A DNA stretch of 64,000 nucleotides, from contig NZ_JARWNX010000022.1 of NCBI RefSeq assembly GCF_029868385.1, positions 86,623 through 150,622 of the forward strand, written 5' to 3'. The stretch comes from Nocardia cyriacigeorgica. GTDB taxonomy: Bacteria; Actinomycetota; Actinomycetes; Mycobacteriales; Mycobacteriaceae. The stretch's first letter is position 1. Every line of letters begins with the position of its first letter. Below are positions 37,666-46,677 of the stretch, piece after piece. The notes under the pieces were generated by a model. The model saw nothing but the letters and a program-made list of their open reading frames with translations, made no database searches and was not told the DNA's origin. Both the position numbers and the translations under genes were made by a program.

Positions 37666-38286
37666 ATGACGCAGACCGCAACTCCGTCCCATGAGCAGGT
37701 GTGGCAGGCGATCGCCGCCGAGCGCAGACGCCTGATCGAGCTACTCGCGGCACTACCGGACAGTGACTGGCATCGGGATTCGCTGTGCGAGGGCTGGCGG
37801 GTGCGTGAGGTCGTCGCCCATGTGGTGATCAGTTCCGGCGCGTCGACCGGTTGGCTGCTGTGGCAGCTGGTCCGCGCCCGCGGCAGCGTCGACCGGCTCA
37901 ACCGCGATACCGCCCTGCGCCTGGCCGCGCGGGCGAGCACCGCCGAACTGCTGGATCGGCTGCGCGATCGCGTCGAGACCCGCTTCACCCCGATCGGCAC
38001 GACCCCCACCGATCGACTGATGGATCTGCTGGTCCACGGCCAGGACATTGCGGTACCGCTCGGTGTGCGCCACCAGATCCCGGCCGATCCGGCCCGATGG
38101 TCGCTGCACCGGATCTGGACCATGGGCTGGCCGTTCCACGCCGAACGTGAGCTGGCCGGTTACCGGCTCGTCGCCACCGATACGAACTGGTCGGCGGGCT
38201 CGGGCACGCCGATCACGGCTCCGGCCTCGGAGCTGCTGCTGGTACTGACCGGCCGTATCTCGCCGACCGTTCTCGTCCCGGACTGA
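37666..38286 (+). CDS. TIGR03083/maleylpyruvate isomerase-like protein
   Basis: A 206-residue DinB-like four-helix-bundle protein of the TIGR03083 family. The N-terminal LPDSDWHRDSLCEGWRVREVVAHVV motif with His (about 47) and a second DLLVHGQDIAVPLG segment carry the metal ligands expected for mycothiol-dependent enzymes. Possible roles are thiol transfer or isomerisation, but specificity is unknown. AGGAGGA precedes ATG 37666. Its promoter contains the MerR-type operator, so it is the probable target of the adjacent MerR protein. Confidence 0.85.
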   Translation: MTQTATPSHEQVWQAIAAERRRLIELLAALPDSDWHRDSLCEGWRVREVVAHVVISSGASTGWLLWQLVRARGSVDRLNRDTALRLAARASTAELLDRLRDRVETRFTPIGTTPTDRLMDLLVHGQDIAVPLGVRHQIPADPARWSLHRIWTMGWPFHAERELAGYRLVATDTNWSAGSGTPITAPASELLLVLTGRISPTVLVPD

Positions 38287-38379
38287 GGAGTCACGGTGCC
38301 GTCGGATCGTCGTGGTGATGACCGTGCCCGCCGATCACCCTGCACTGGCGACTGCGCGCGGGGTGCCGTCGCAGGGCCC

Positions 38380-39702
38380 TCAACGGCCACGTTCCAGCGG
38401 CAGACCTGCATCCCGCCAGGCGATCACCCCACCGTCGAGGCTGTAGGAGCGATGCCCGGTACGTCGGGTGGTGGCGGTGAAGTGGCGGGACAGCTCGCCG
38501 GTGGGGCAGATGAAGACCACCGGGCGGGAGGTGGAGAAGGGGGTGCCGTGGGTGAGCAGATCGCCGAGCTGGTCGTCGGGAAGGTTGAGTGAACCGGGGA
38601 CGTGCCCGATCCGGTAGGCCATGGCGCCCCTGGTATCTACCAGCACCGGATGTTCGGTGCGATCCAGCTCGCCCAGCTCGGTAGGCGTGAGCACCGGCGC
38701 CGCCGTCAGCTCCGCCGGGGTCGGCACATACCGCCGGTGCACGCCGCCGAAGAGGTCGGGCCTGCGTTTCTTGAAATAGGACAGATACGGTTCGATGCGA
38801 TCGCAGACCACGATCACCGCGACGATCGGCTCGGTATCCGAACGATCCAGGGCGGCAAGCGTATCCACCGCCGCCGCGTAGGCAGCGCCGCTGGTCGGCC
38901 CGGCGAGCACGCCGTATCCGGTGGCCAAGGCCAGCGTCGCCTCGACCGCACGCGCCGAATCCACGGTGACGATGCGGTCGTAGAAATCGGGTTGGAACAG
39001 CCCCACATCCCACATCTCGTGCTCGGAGCGGATACCGGGGATGAAGTCGGAGCGTTCCGACACCACCGCGATGGTGCGCAGTTCGGGATGATGTTTGCGC
39101 AGATAGGTGGCGGCGCCGCGGGTCGATCCGGTGGTGCCGAGACCGCCGATCAGATAGTCGACCCGATCGATGCCGGCGGCGGCGAGGTCGTCGTGGATCT
39201 CGCGTCCGGTGCCGTCGTGGTGGGCCTGCACGTTCTTCTCGTTGGTGTACTGCGAGGGGTGATGGAAGGCGCCGGGGTGCTCGGCCATCGTCGCCTCGAT
39301 CACCGAGTACACGTCATTGGGTGTGGTCGGATCGGGGCATTCGGAGAGTCCGGGCAGTTCCACGATCTCGGTGCCGAGCAGCCGCAACAGATCCCGCACC
39401 TCATCGACTTTGATCCGGTTCGTCACCGCCCGCAACCCGATGCCGTGCACGGCGCCGAGCACCCGTAACGCTTTGGCGGTGTTGCCGCTGGAGGCTTCGA
39501 TGAGGCCGCGGCCCGCGGCGCCGATCTCGGTGATCTCATCGCAGATCATCGCCCACGCCACGCGGTCCTTGACCGATCCGAACGGATTGTGCGACTCCAG
39601 CTTCGCGTAGAGCTGGACTCCCGCGAGGCCGTGTACGGCGGGGTCGAGCCGCAGCAGGGGAGTGTTGCCGATGAGTTCGGTGATGTGGTCGTAGGGCATC
39701 AC
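38380..39702 (-). CDS. SbnA-like PLP synthase fused to rhodanese
   Basis: A 440-residue fusion. Residues 1-325 are a fold-type II PLP enzyme of the cysteine synthase family: Lys45 in NPFGSVKDRVAW is the PLP lysine, SSGNTAKAL binds the substrate and GLGTTGSTRG binds the phosphate. It resembles SbnA, which joins O-phosphoserine and glutamate for diaminopropionate formation, and the NGR234 y4xP protein. Residues 337-440 are a rhodanese domain with active-site loop CPTGELSR (Cys399), a sulfur carrier or transferase. It is the last gene of a four-gene overlapping operon. GTG 39702 and ATG 39699 are adjacent start options. Confidence 0.85.
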   Translation of the reverse strand: MMPYDHITELIGNTPLLRLDPAVHGLAGVQLYAKLESHNPFGSVKDRVAWAMICDEITEIGAAGRGLIEASSGNTAKALRVLGAVHGIGLRAVTNRIKVDEVRDLLRLLGTEIVELPGLSECPDPTTPNDVYSVIEATMAEHPGAFHHPSQYTNEKNVQAHHDGTGREIHDDLAAAGIDRVDYLIGGLGTTGSTRGAATYLRKHHPELRTIAVVSERSDFIPGIRSEHEMWDVGLFQPDFYDRIVTVDSARAVEATLALATGYGVLAGPTSGAAYAAAVDTLAALDRSDTEPIVAVIVVCDRIEPYLSYFKKRRPDLFGGVHRRYVPTPAELTAAPVLTPTELGELDRTEHPVLVDTRGAMAYRIGHVPGSLNLPDDQLGDLLTHGTPFSTSRPVVFICPTGELSRHFTATTRRTGHRSYSLDGGVIAWRDAGLPLERGR

Positions 39703-41132
39703 CGCACCACCGAGCGCGCGTCGTCCTGGGCGGTGGGGGAGTCGGCGTGAGTACTGAATCCGTCCGCGTCGCGCAGGACGGCGACCTTGGCGGCCGGTGG
39801 ACGCATCGACGCCGACGCGGCCGACAGATCCATGTGATAGGCGGCGGTATTCGGAAACACCACCAGATCACCCGGTCGCGGCAGCCACGGCAGCGAGACG
39901 ACATGGTTGGTGATCAGATCCCGCTCCAGGCACAGCCGTCCGCCGAAATAGACCTGCGCCGGTGCACCATCCACCGCCCGTCCGCCGCCGGGGAGTACCA
40001 GCGGATCGACCATCACCTCCTGATCGGCCGGTGTCACCGCATCGCGGCTGATATCGAGGTCGATCAGGATTCTGCCGTCGGCGGCCTCCTTCACCACCTC
40101 GACCGTCGCCACCGTGACACCCGCATGGTCGACCAGCGCCTTGCCCGGCTCCAGCCACAGCTCGAGCAGATTGTCGGCGGCGACCTGTGCGACGGACCGG
40201 CCACCGTGCCGTTCCAACGGTGTGTCCAGCAATTCGGCCAGCATCCGTTCGGCCGCAACGGTATTGGCGTACTTGTGGAAGACCGGCACACCGCGCACCG
40301 AGCCGCCGTCCACCTGGTAGCCGAAGGTGTTGTTGCCCCAACTCATCGGCGAGCCACCGCCCGAAAGCGAGGCGCGCAACCTCTGCACATATCGTTCGAA
40401 CGCGGTGGCATCGGCGGTGAACACCTGCCGTAGACCACCACCGATATTCAGCACCGACGGAAACAGCCCGCGTGTGAAGGCGAGTTCGGTGAGGGCCAGA
40501 CACCGGTCGACGGCGCGCACCCGCTCGCCGACATCGCCGGAATCGAGATGGAACGCGAATCCGCGGAAGTCGATCCGCTCCTGTTCGGCGACCAGCGTGG
40601 CCAGGGCGCGGTCCAGCTGATCCAACGGTATGCCGAACCGGCTCACCCGCCCCGGATCGAAACCTGAGACGCGCAGCAGCACCGGCACCGGCGTCGGTCC
40701 GATGGACAGCCGGGCTATCGTCTCCAGCTCCCACTGGTTGTCGACGTTCACTACGACACCGTCATCGATCAGCCGTCGCAGGAACGCGGAACCCTTCGGA
40801 CCGGTCGCCTCGATGCGTCCCGCCGTGAAGCCTTCGTTCTGGGCACTGTCCAGCTCACCGACCGAGGCCACATCGATGCTGATGTCCGCATCCGCGGCGG
40901 CACGCACGAACGAACGTGCCTGATTCACCTTGTGCGCGTAGCAGATGCGATACCGCGCCGGGCGCTGCTCCAGTTCGGCCCGCAACCGGGCGAGATTCCG
41001 GGTGAAGACCTCGGGGAACACCAGGTTCAGCGGGGAGCCGTACCTCTCGAGGGCGGTATCGAGTGTGGCACGGTCGTCGAGGAACGCCCGCACCATCGGA
41101 TCGATCAGTGCGGGCAGGCCGGCTGCGGTCAT
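39699..41132 (-). CDS. Y4yA-like fold-III PLP decarboxylase-like enzyme
   Basis: A 477-residue alanine racemase/diaminopimelate decarboxylase fold protein. CYAHKVN holds the PLP lysine (Lys68). FAFHLDSGD, NIGGGLRQVF and EPGKALVDHAG are the barrel phosphate and substrate motifs, and FGGRLCLERD plus FPNTAAYHMD form the C-terminal domain site that completes the dimer active site. I recall the name Y4yA for this branch, known next to a cysteine-synthase-like gene in Rhizobium NGR234. The substrate is unproven. In staphyloferrin B synthesis a related decarboxylase (SbnH) works with SbnA. ATG 41132 overlaps the preceding stop by 4 bases. Confidence 0.82.
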   Translation of the reverse strand: MTAAGLPALIDPMVRAFLDDRATLDTALERYGSPLNLVFPEVFTRNLARLRAELEQRPARYRICYAHKVNQARSFVRAAADADISIDVASVGELDSAQNEGFTAGRIEATGPKGSAFLRRLIDDGVVVNVDNQWELETIARLSIGPTPVPVLLRVSGFDPGRVSRFGIPLDQLDRALATLVAEQERIDFRGFAFHLDSGDVGERVRAVDRCLALTELAFTRGLFPSVLNIGGGLRQVFTADATAFERYVQRLRASLSGGGSPMSWGNNTFGYQVDGGSVRGVPVFHKYANTVAAERMLAELLDTPLERHGGRSVAQVAADNLLELWLEPGKALVDHAGVTVATVEVVKEAADGRILIDLDISRDAVTPADQEVMVDPLVLPGGGRAVDGAPAQVYFGGRLCLERDLITNHVVSLPWLPRPGDLVVFPNTAAYHMDLSAASASMRPPAAKVAVLRDADGFSTHADSPTAQDDARSVVR

Positions 41133-42451
41133 CGGGTGGATTCCGCTGTGACGGCTGCCTGCTCCCGGTTCGTCTCCGGCTCGGTCGTCGACCGTACCGG
41201 CACCGCCGACGGGTTGTATCCGCCGTCACGGATCGCTTCGAACGCGCGGGCCCGATTACGGGGAGACCGGAACTCGGCCACCACCCGTTTACTGACCAGA
41301 TCGATATCGGCCACCCGGATACCCATCGACTCCAGCACCCCTCCGATCGTGCGTACACAGTGCTTGCACGTCATATCCGGCACGTAGAAGACCTGATCGT
41401 CGGCCGCGATCGGGCCGTCGCCGCTCGGGCCGTCCACCGCACCCGACACCGCGACGACGTCGAGACCGGCATGGATCGTCGTGAACGCCTCCACGAACCG
41501 CTCCGCCACGATCGGCAGGATGCTGTAGTGCTCATCGGCGATCCGATGGGGCATGGCCGCCAGACACGCTGGCCGCGCACCGGAGGGCAGCAGCGCGTAC
41601 TGGCGGGAGATGAGATCGAGATCGTCGTGGTACTTCTCGATCGCCTCGGCCACGGTGAGTCCCTCGGGGCCGGTGGCGCGCCGCATCACCGAATGCGCGT
41701 CGGCGATGGTGGCGTCCTTCATAGCCCGCAATGTTGCCACCGTCTCCGCCGAATACCGCACCGTCGCATCGGACTGGGTGAACAAGGTCGCCGGTATCAT
41801 GCCGCGCCGATACGTGGAGGCCTGCAACTCCCAGTACCACCTGGTCGCGACAGCGGCGAAGATTCCGGAATCGCGCAGAGCGCACGCGAATTGGGCGGGG
41901 TCACGGTAGGGAGTCTGATGAGCCAGCAGCGCATGTTGGGCCAGTGTGCGCCCGGTCGCCTCGATACCGACGCGGAAGATCTCGACCGGATCGTGGTCGG
42001 TGGTGGTACCCGCGAGCAGGGCATGCGCACGATCGTCGATCCGGGCGGCGCGCTCGGTGAGAGCGCTGTTGCCCGCCAGTCGATCCCAGAGTTCGAGGAC
42101 GGCCTCGCGGGCGGCGATCGGTGTGGCCGGGCCGAGGCCGTCCTCGCGATAGTGGCCGGTATTGGGGATACCGTGACTGTCGGTCCAGGTGATCCGGTGG
42201 GTGGCGCTGGTGACCTGATCCGGTCGGCACGGCCGCATGAATCGCTCCAGATACAGCCGCTGCGAGACGGTGAGGCGACGGCCGGGCTCGGGAGTCAAGG
42301 GTGTGCTGGTGTATTCGATGCGCCGCGATCGGGGCGCGGGCGCCTCGGTGAACAGTCCTGGCTGGGCGAGTTCGGCGAGAATCCGGGACGCGCCGCGCCG
42401 GTCGTAGCGGGCGGTGTGGCCGGTGCCGCCGCTGTTCGATGCTTCAGTCAT
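41129..42451 (-). CDS. Unknown protein with C-terminal HMA metal domain
   Basis: A 440-residue protein. Residues 1-345 form a mostly helical domain that I do not recognise; it has conserved-looking segments FMRPCRPDQV, RWYWELQASTYRRGMIP and EKYHDDLDLISRQYALLP. Residues 353-415 are a heavy-metal-associated (HMA) domain with the metal-binding MTCKHC motif (Cys362 and Cys365), as in copper chaperones and ATPases. A short charged tail follows. The start is ATG 42451 with GGAGG seven bases upstream, overlapping the aminotransferase stop. The operon suggests that it accepts or delivers metal in an amino-acid/sulfur pathway. Confidence 0.8.
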   Translation of the reverse strand: MTEASNSGGTGHTARYDRRGASRILAELAQPGLFTEAPAPRSRRIEYTSTPLTPEPGRRLTVSQRLYLERFMRPCRPDQVTSATHRITWTDSHGIPNTGHYREDGLGPATPIAAREAVLELWDRLAGNSALTERAARIDDRAHALLAGTTTDHDPVEIFRVGIEATGRTLAQHALLAHQTPYRDPAQFACALRDSGIFAAVATRWYWELQASTYRRGMIPATLFTQSDATVRYSAETVATLRAMKDATIADAHSVMRRATGPEGLTVAEAIEKYHDDLDLISRQYALLPSGARPACLAAMPHRIADEHYSILPIVAERFVEAFTTIHAGLDVVAVSGAVDGPSGDGPIAADDQVFYVPDMTCKHCVRTIGGVLESMGIRVADIDLVSKRVVAEFRSPRNRARAFEAIRDGGYNPSAVPVRSTTEPETNREQAAVTAESTR

Positions 42452-43743
42452 AGGACCTCCTCGGCGACCTGCCGGACGCAGTCGGTGAAACGATCGATCT
42501 CGGTGTGCGTGTTGTAGATCTGGGTGCTCACCCGCACCGAATCGATATCCGGCGACATCGCCGGATCGCCCGGTACGCAATGCGATCCGGTGCGCACCAT
42601 GAAACCTGATTCGGCGAGGACGAAACCGAGATCGTCGGCGGAGATCCCGTCGAGGGTGAACGAGACGATCCCGTATCCGGTCGCACACGATGCGTGCGCG
42701 GGACCGGGGAGGAAGCGGACGGCGGGGATCGCGCGCAGGCCGTCGAGCAGCCGCAGTGTGAGGTCGCGGTTGTGCTCGGCGATCGCGGACAGGCCGAACG
42801 ATTCCAGCACCTCGAGCGCCGCGCCGAGGGCGAGCAGCGCGGGGATATCGGGAGTCCCACCCTCGAGCAGTCCCGGCATAGGCGTCCGCGCGCCGCCGGC
42901 CGTCCGGACACCGGCACCACCGCCCGGCAGGAACGGAATCAGCTGATCGTGCACGCGGCGATGGCAGTACAACACCCCGGCGCCCGGCGCGCCGAACATC
43001 TTGTGCGCGGCGAACACCGCGAAGTCGGCGCCCAGTTCGGTGACGTCGACAGGCAGATGCCCGCCGCTCTGGCTACAGTCGAAACACAGCAGCACCCGCG
43101 CCGGAATCCGCCCACGCAGCTCCTCGAGCGTGGTGACGGCGCCGTACACGTGGTGCAGATGGCTGGTGGTGATCAACCGGGTGCGCGGGCCGATCTTGGA
43201 CGCGATATCGGCGATATCGGCCTCGCCGAGTTCGGTGACCCGGTACGGCACCAGCTCGATGCGGCGACCGAACCGGGCCATGATCTCACGCAGGTGAAAC
43301 CAGGGGAGCACATTGGCGGCGTGATCGTGCGGGTTGAACAGGATCTGATCGCCGTCGGCGAGGGTGGCCAGACCCCACGACAGCGCGACCGCGTTGAGGG
43401 CAGCGGTGGCGCCCCCGGTGAACACGATCTCATCGGTGTGTGCGGCCCCGATGAACGTCGCCATCCGCGCCCGCACCTCGGCGATGCGGCCCGCGAGTTC
43501 GGTGGACCACCGGTACGCGCCGCGCCCGGCGTTGGCGGTGTGTGCGCGGTGATAGCCGGTCACCGCGTCGATGACCGGCCACGGTTTCTGGGTGGTGGCG
43601 GCGCTGTCGAGATACACCTCGCCGGTGTCACCGAGCGCCGGAAACAGCGCGCGCGCCGTATCGATCGCGCGCCGAGCCGGTGCCGGCGCGGCCGGGTAGG
43701 CGTGGACCGATATCGGATGCGCCGCTCGCGCAGGTGACCCCAC
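42448..43743 (-). CDS. Class V aminotransferase/cysteine desulfurase-like
   Basis: A 431-residue fold-type I PLP enzyme. VYLDSAATTQKP, TGGATAALN, ITTSHLHHVYG and FAAHKMFGAPG (Lys248, the PLP lysine) match the SufS/CsdA family. Cys389 in RTGSHCVPGD sits where SufS carries its persulfide cysteine. It most likely mobilises sulfur from cysteine. It is the first gene of the four-gene minus-strand operon, and the rhodanese domain of the last gene could accept its persulfide (inference). It is divergent from a flavin-binding protein gene 174 bases away. Confidence 0.85.
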   Translation of the reverse strand: MGSPARAAHPISVHAYPAAPAPARRAIDTARALFPALGDTGEVYLDSAATTQKPWPVIDAVTGYHRAHTANAGRGAYRWSTELAGRIAEVRARMATFIGAAHTDEIVFTGGATAALNAVALSWGLATLADGDQILFNPHDHAANVLPWFHLREIMARFGRRIELVPYRVTELGEADIADIASKIGPRTRLITTSHLHHVYGAVTTLEELRGRIPARVLLCFDCSQSGGHLPVDVTELGADFAVFAAHKMFGAPGAGVLYCHRRVHDQLIPFLPGGGAGVRTAGGARTPMPGLLEGGTPDIPALLALGAALEVLESFGLSAIAEHNRDLTLRLLDGLRAIPAVRFLPGPAHASCATGYGIVSFTLDGISADDLGFVLAESGFMVRTGSHCVPGDPAMSPDIDSVRVSTQIYNTHTEIDRFTDCVRQVAEEVL

Positions 43744-43917
43744 CGTGACGCTCCCTCCGCCGGACGCGCTGGATATCGCTCAACGATACGCACAAACCGG
43801 AAAAGCTTCGAACTTTTCTCGCACCCAACGGCTTTCATACTCCACGGGTGCGCTCGGCGAGCATCGTCCGCGTTGCGATCCACGACAGTGTCGGTGGGTC
43901 GGCGTAGCGTGCCGACC

Positions 43918-44349
43918 ATGCCGCTGACTCTCACCGAACGCCAGGAATCCCTCGCACAGCCGCATCTGGCGGCACTGGCCGTCGCCGTCGCCGACGGGCG
44001 CGGCCCGCTGAACGTGCCTATCTGGTACCAGTACCGTCCCGGCGGTGAGCTCTGGGTGATCACCGGGGCCGAGTCGCAGAAGCTGCGCCATATCCGTGCC
44101 GCGGGCCGATTCAGCTTGATGGCACAGCGAATCGAACCGACGGTGCGATACGTGAGCGCCGAGGGCCCCGTCACCCGGATCGAACCGATGACCGAGGCAC
44201 AGCACCACGAGATGGCCGCGCGTTTCCTGCCCGCCGAGAACGTGGCGGGCTATTTACGCGCGTCGAGCCAGTTCGGGGAGCAGGTCGTGGTGTTCATGCG
44301 CCCCGAGCACTGGCTGTCCGCCGATCTGGGCAACAGCGCCGATCTCTAG
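43918..44349 (+). CDS. PNPOx-like flavin/F420-binding protein
   Basis: A 143-residue split-beta-barrel protein of the pyridoxamine 5'-phosphate oxidase-like superfamily (GPLNVPIWYQYRPGGELWVITGAESQKLRHIRAAGRFSLM). Small actinobacterial members bind FMN or F420 and reduce unsaturated substrates; others are stress-related. The start is ATG 43918; its upstream ribosome site is weak and the frame is open 15 codons further. It is divergent from the PLP operon and could be an auxiliary gene to it. Confidence 0.75.
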   Translation: MPLTLTERQESLAQPHLAALAVAVADGRGPLNVPIWYQYRPGGELWVITGAESQKLRHIRAAGRFSLMAQRIEPTVRYVSAEGPVTRIEPMTEAQHHEMAARFLPAENVAGYLRASSQFGEQVVVFMRPEHWLSADLGNSADL

Positions 44350-44354
44350 TGGAC

Positions 44355-44789
44355 TCAGTAGGTGCCTTGTAGGTAGCCCACCAGGTGTTCGCGTTCGGTC
44401 GCGAGCTCGGAGATCGCGCTCTTGACCACGTCGCCGATGCTGACGATGCCGACCAACCGGCCCTCACGCACCACCGGCAGATGCCGGACGCGGTGGTCGG
44501 TCATGGTGCGCCGCAGGCTGTCGACCAGATCGTCCGGATCGCAGGTCCGCACATCGGCGGTCATGATCTCCGATACCGGGGCGTCGAGTAGATCGGTGCC
44601 GAGCCGGTGCAGGCTGCGGACGACGTCGCGTTCGGAGACGATGCCGGTGATGCCGACACCATCCGAGGACACGACCACGGCGCCGATATTGTGCGCGGCG
44701 AGCGTCGCCAGCAGGTCACGGACCGTCGAATCGGGCCGGACGGTCGCTACCTCACTGCCTTTTCTGCGCAAGATTTCCGCGATTCGCAT
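44355..44789 (-). CDS. Tandem CBS-domain protein
   Basis: A 144-residue protein with two CBS motifs (about 8-60 and 75-130: VRDLLATLAAHNIGAVVVSSDG and VDSLRRTMTDHRVRHLPVV). CBS pairs bind adenosyl nucleotides such as AMP or ATP and act as energy sensors; free-standing ones often belong to dormancy or stress responses. It converges on the PNPOx-like gene with a 5-base gap. Confidence 0.9.
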   Translation of the reverse strand: MRIAEILRRKGSEVATVRPDSTVRDLLATLAAHNIGAVVVSSDGVGITGIVSERDVVRSLHRLGTDLLDAPVSEIMTADVRTCDPDDLVDSLRRTMTDHRVRHLPVVREGRLVGIVSIGDVVKSAISELATEREHLVGYLQGTY

Positions 44790-44888
44790 GGTTCACCATC
44801 CAAAAGGGGACACTCCGCCTACCAGGATCCCCCCTCGACGACCGCGTGACCAGCACGAATCGGCATCACCTGGTCGGTGGGAACATGA

Positions 44889-46145
44889 TCAGCGGCGGGC
44901 GGCGGGCCCGCGCTCCAGATCGCGCGCCAGCAGCGCGATCGCGGCCTGCGATATACCCGCCGAGGTCGCCAGATCGACGGTGGTCAGCTGGGCGATGCGA
45001 CGTAGCCGGTAGTCGACGGTATTCGGATGCACATACAACTGCCGCGCGGTGAGCTGGCGGTTCATATCGTTGCGCAGATACGCGCGCATGGTGGCGAACA
45101 GTTCGGGGTGATCGTCGAGCGGTTCCAGGATGGTCGCGATCCGCCGGGTGGCGGGCCCACCCCTGGTGAGCTGGTACTCCACCGCGAGATCGGTCATCTG
45201 GTACAGCCCGGCGGCGCGCTCGCCCGCCCGGACCAGGCCGAGCAGTTCATGCGCCTGATCGGCGGCCTCGGGCACCTCACCGGTGGCGCTGCTCACCACG
45301 GCCGCGGTGACCGGAACCTCGGCCGCGGCCGAGAGCCGGACCAGGACGTCGTCGGTGAGTTCGACATCGCCGTCGAGGGGAATGAGCAGGGTGCCGCCCT
45401 GCGGGCTGAGCAGGGCCAGCGCGGTGGATTCGAACACCACGGCCAGTTCCGACTGCACCCGGCGCAGTTTGCGCCGCGCCGCCACCCGTGTATCGACCCG
45501 CAGATTGCGTTCATCCGGATGCGGCGGAATGAACAGCGCCACCACCTGATAGCGCTCGGCGACCGGTATGCCCGATTGCAGGGCGAGCGCGGCATGCGAG
45601 CGCCCGCTCAGCAGCGCCGAGGCAAGGGTCTGGCTGGCGGTCTGATGTTCCCGCGCGACCAACTGCTGTTCGTGCACATAGGAATCGGAGACGGCCGCGG
45701 TGAGCGCCTCGAGCAATTCCAGGATCAGATCGGTGGCATTGATGACCTCGTCGACGTCATTGGCCGCGGCGCGGGCGGTGACCAGACCGAAGGCGATACG
45801 CACGCCCTCGTGATAGGCCCGCAGGATGGTGCCGAGCGGCACTCCCTCGCGCGCCCATTGCGCGGCGGCCGAGCGCACCTCGGTGAAGGCGTGGTCCTCG
45901 GGAAGCGCACGCCGGTCGAACATCTCGGCGATCAGCCCGAGGCAGTAGCGGGTCACCTCGGTGACCTCACCGCGTATCTGTTCTCCCGGCAGTGTGCGAC
46001 ACGGAGCGACGCAGGTGGCGAAATAGTCGACCATCCGGGAGGCGACCCGGTCGGTGTTCTGTAGCGGCACCGATGCCGGTTGTCCGCCGATCTCCAGCAC
46101 CGTGTCGTTATCGCCGACCGAGAGGTCGAGCGCGGAAAAGCTCAT
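44889..46145 (-). CDS. PucR/CdaR-type transcriptional regulator
   Basis: A 418-residue regulator. The N-terminal sensory region contains WAREGVPLGTILRAYHEGVRIAFG. A GGDEF-like middle domain follows, and a C-terminal HTH_30 helix-turn-helix (LRAYLRNDMNRQLTARQLYVHPNTVDYRLRRIAQLT) lies at about residues 350-400. The start is ATG 46145 with GGAG upstream. A paralogue at 59.3 kb shares the first two parts but lacks the HTH. Confidence 0.88.
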   Translation of the reverse strand: MSFSALDLSVGDNDTVLEIGGQPASVPLQNTDRVASRMVDYFATCVAPCRTLPGEQIRGEVTEVTRYCLGLIAEMFDRRALPEDHAFTEVRSAAAQWAREGVPLGTILRAYHEGVRIAFGLVTARAAANDVDEVINATDLILELLEALTAAVSDSYVHEQQLVAREHQTASQTLASALLSGRSHAALALQSGIPVAERYQVVALFIPPHPDERNLRVDTRVAARRKLRRVQSELAVVFESTALALLSPQGGTLLIPLDGDVELTDDVLVRLSAAAEVPVTAAVVSSATGEVPEAADQAHELLGLVRAGERAAGLYQMTDLAVEYQLTRGGPATRRIATILEPLDDHPELFATMRAYLRNDMNRQLTARQLYVHPNTVDYRLRRIAQLTTVDLATSAGISQAAIALLARDLERGPAARR

Positions 46146-46292
46146 GTAGTTGCTCCGTTGCCACCTCGGATGCCGACCCACAGCACCCGGTTCGTTCGCC
46201 TCACTATACGAGTGGACGGACCTCCGGTAACTGCTTCGTCTCAGATCGGCCGAACCGGTGGCGGCACATTCGCTTTCGTCGCCGAGGCCGGT

Positions 46293-46550
46293 TCACTCGT
46301 CGTCGAGGCCCGCCGAGAGATACGCGGCAGCGGCGAGCCATTGCCGACAGCGGGGCCCGTGGACCTCGTGCACCCGCAGGATCTCGCGCGCTTGGCGATA
46401 GGTCAGGCCGGGCGGTTCGGAACCGCAGTCGGCGGTCGCGATCTCCGGCGCCGGATAGTGGCGCAGGGCATCGGGAAGGTGCCGCAGGGTCTCGACACCG
46501 GCGGAACCGGCGACCGCGACTCGGCGGGGAGTTCGGAATGGCTGGCTCAT
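46293..46550 (-). CDS. Small hypothetical protein of the operator island
   Basis: An 85-residue protein with no membrane segment; its C-terminal half is helical (GLTYRQAREILRVHEVHGPRCRQWLAAAAYL). I do not recognise it. The start is ATG 46550 with GAGGGG eight bases upstream; an ATG six codons earlier is possible. One of three matching 18-bp inverted repeats stands 110 bases upstream and overlaps a plausible promoter, which ties the gene to the DUF397/XRE locus. Confidence 0.6.
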   Translation of the reverse strand: MSQPFRTPRRVAVAGSAGVETLRHLPDALRHYPAPEIATADCGSEPPGLTYRQAREILRVHEVHGPRCRQWLAAAAYLSAGLDDE

Positions 46551-46659
46551 CTCGACCGCCCCTCGCATCAGAACGTGGTGGGAGGTGTGATGGTGACGCG
46601 GCGTGAACTCCTGCGTACCTCCCCGACTCTCATGATCGAGTTTAGGGCTCTGTAGCTTG

Positions 46660-46677
46660 CAAATGCAAGTACATTTG
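46660..46677. promoter_or_regulatory. 18-bp operator, copy 1
   Basis: Inverted repeat with arms CAAATG and CATTTG around CAAGTA. On the minus strand its TTGCAT lies 18 bases before TAAACT, so the site overlaps a probable -35 element of the 85-residue protein gene. The 519-base gap 46551-47069 contains this site and copy 2; I support no gene in it. Confidence 0.7.
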
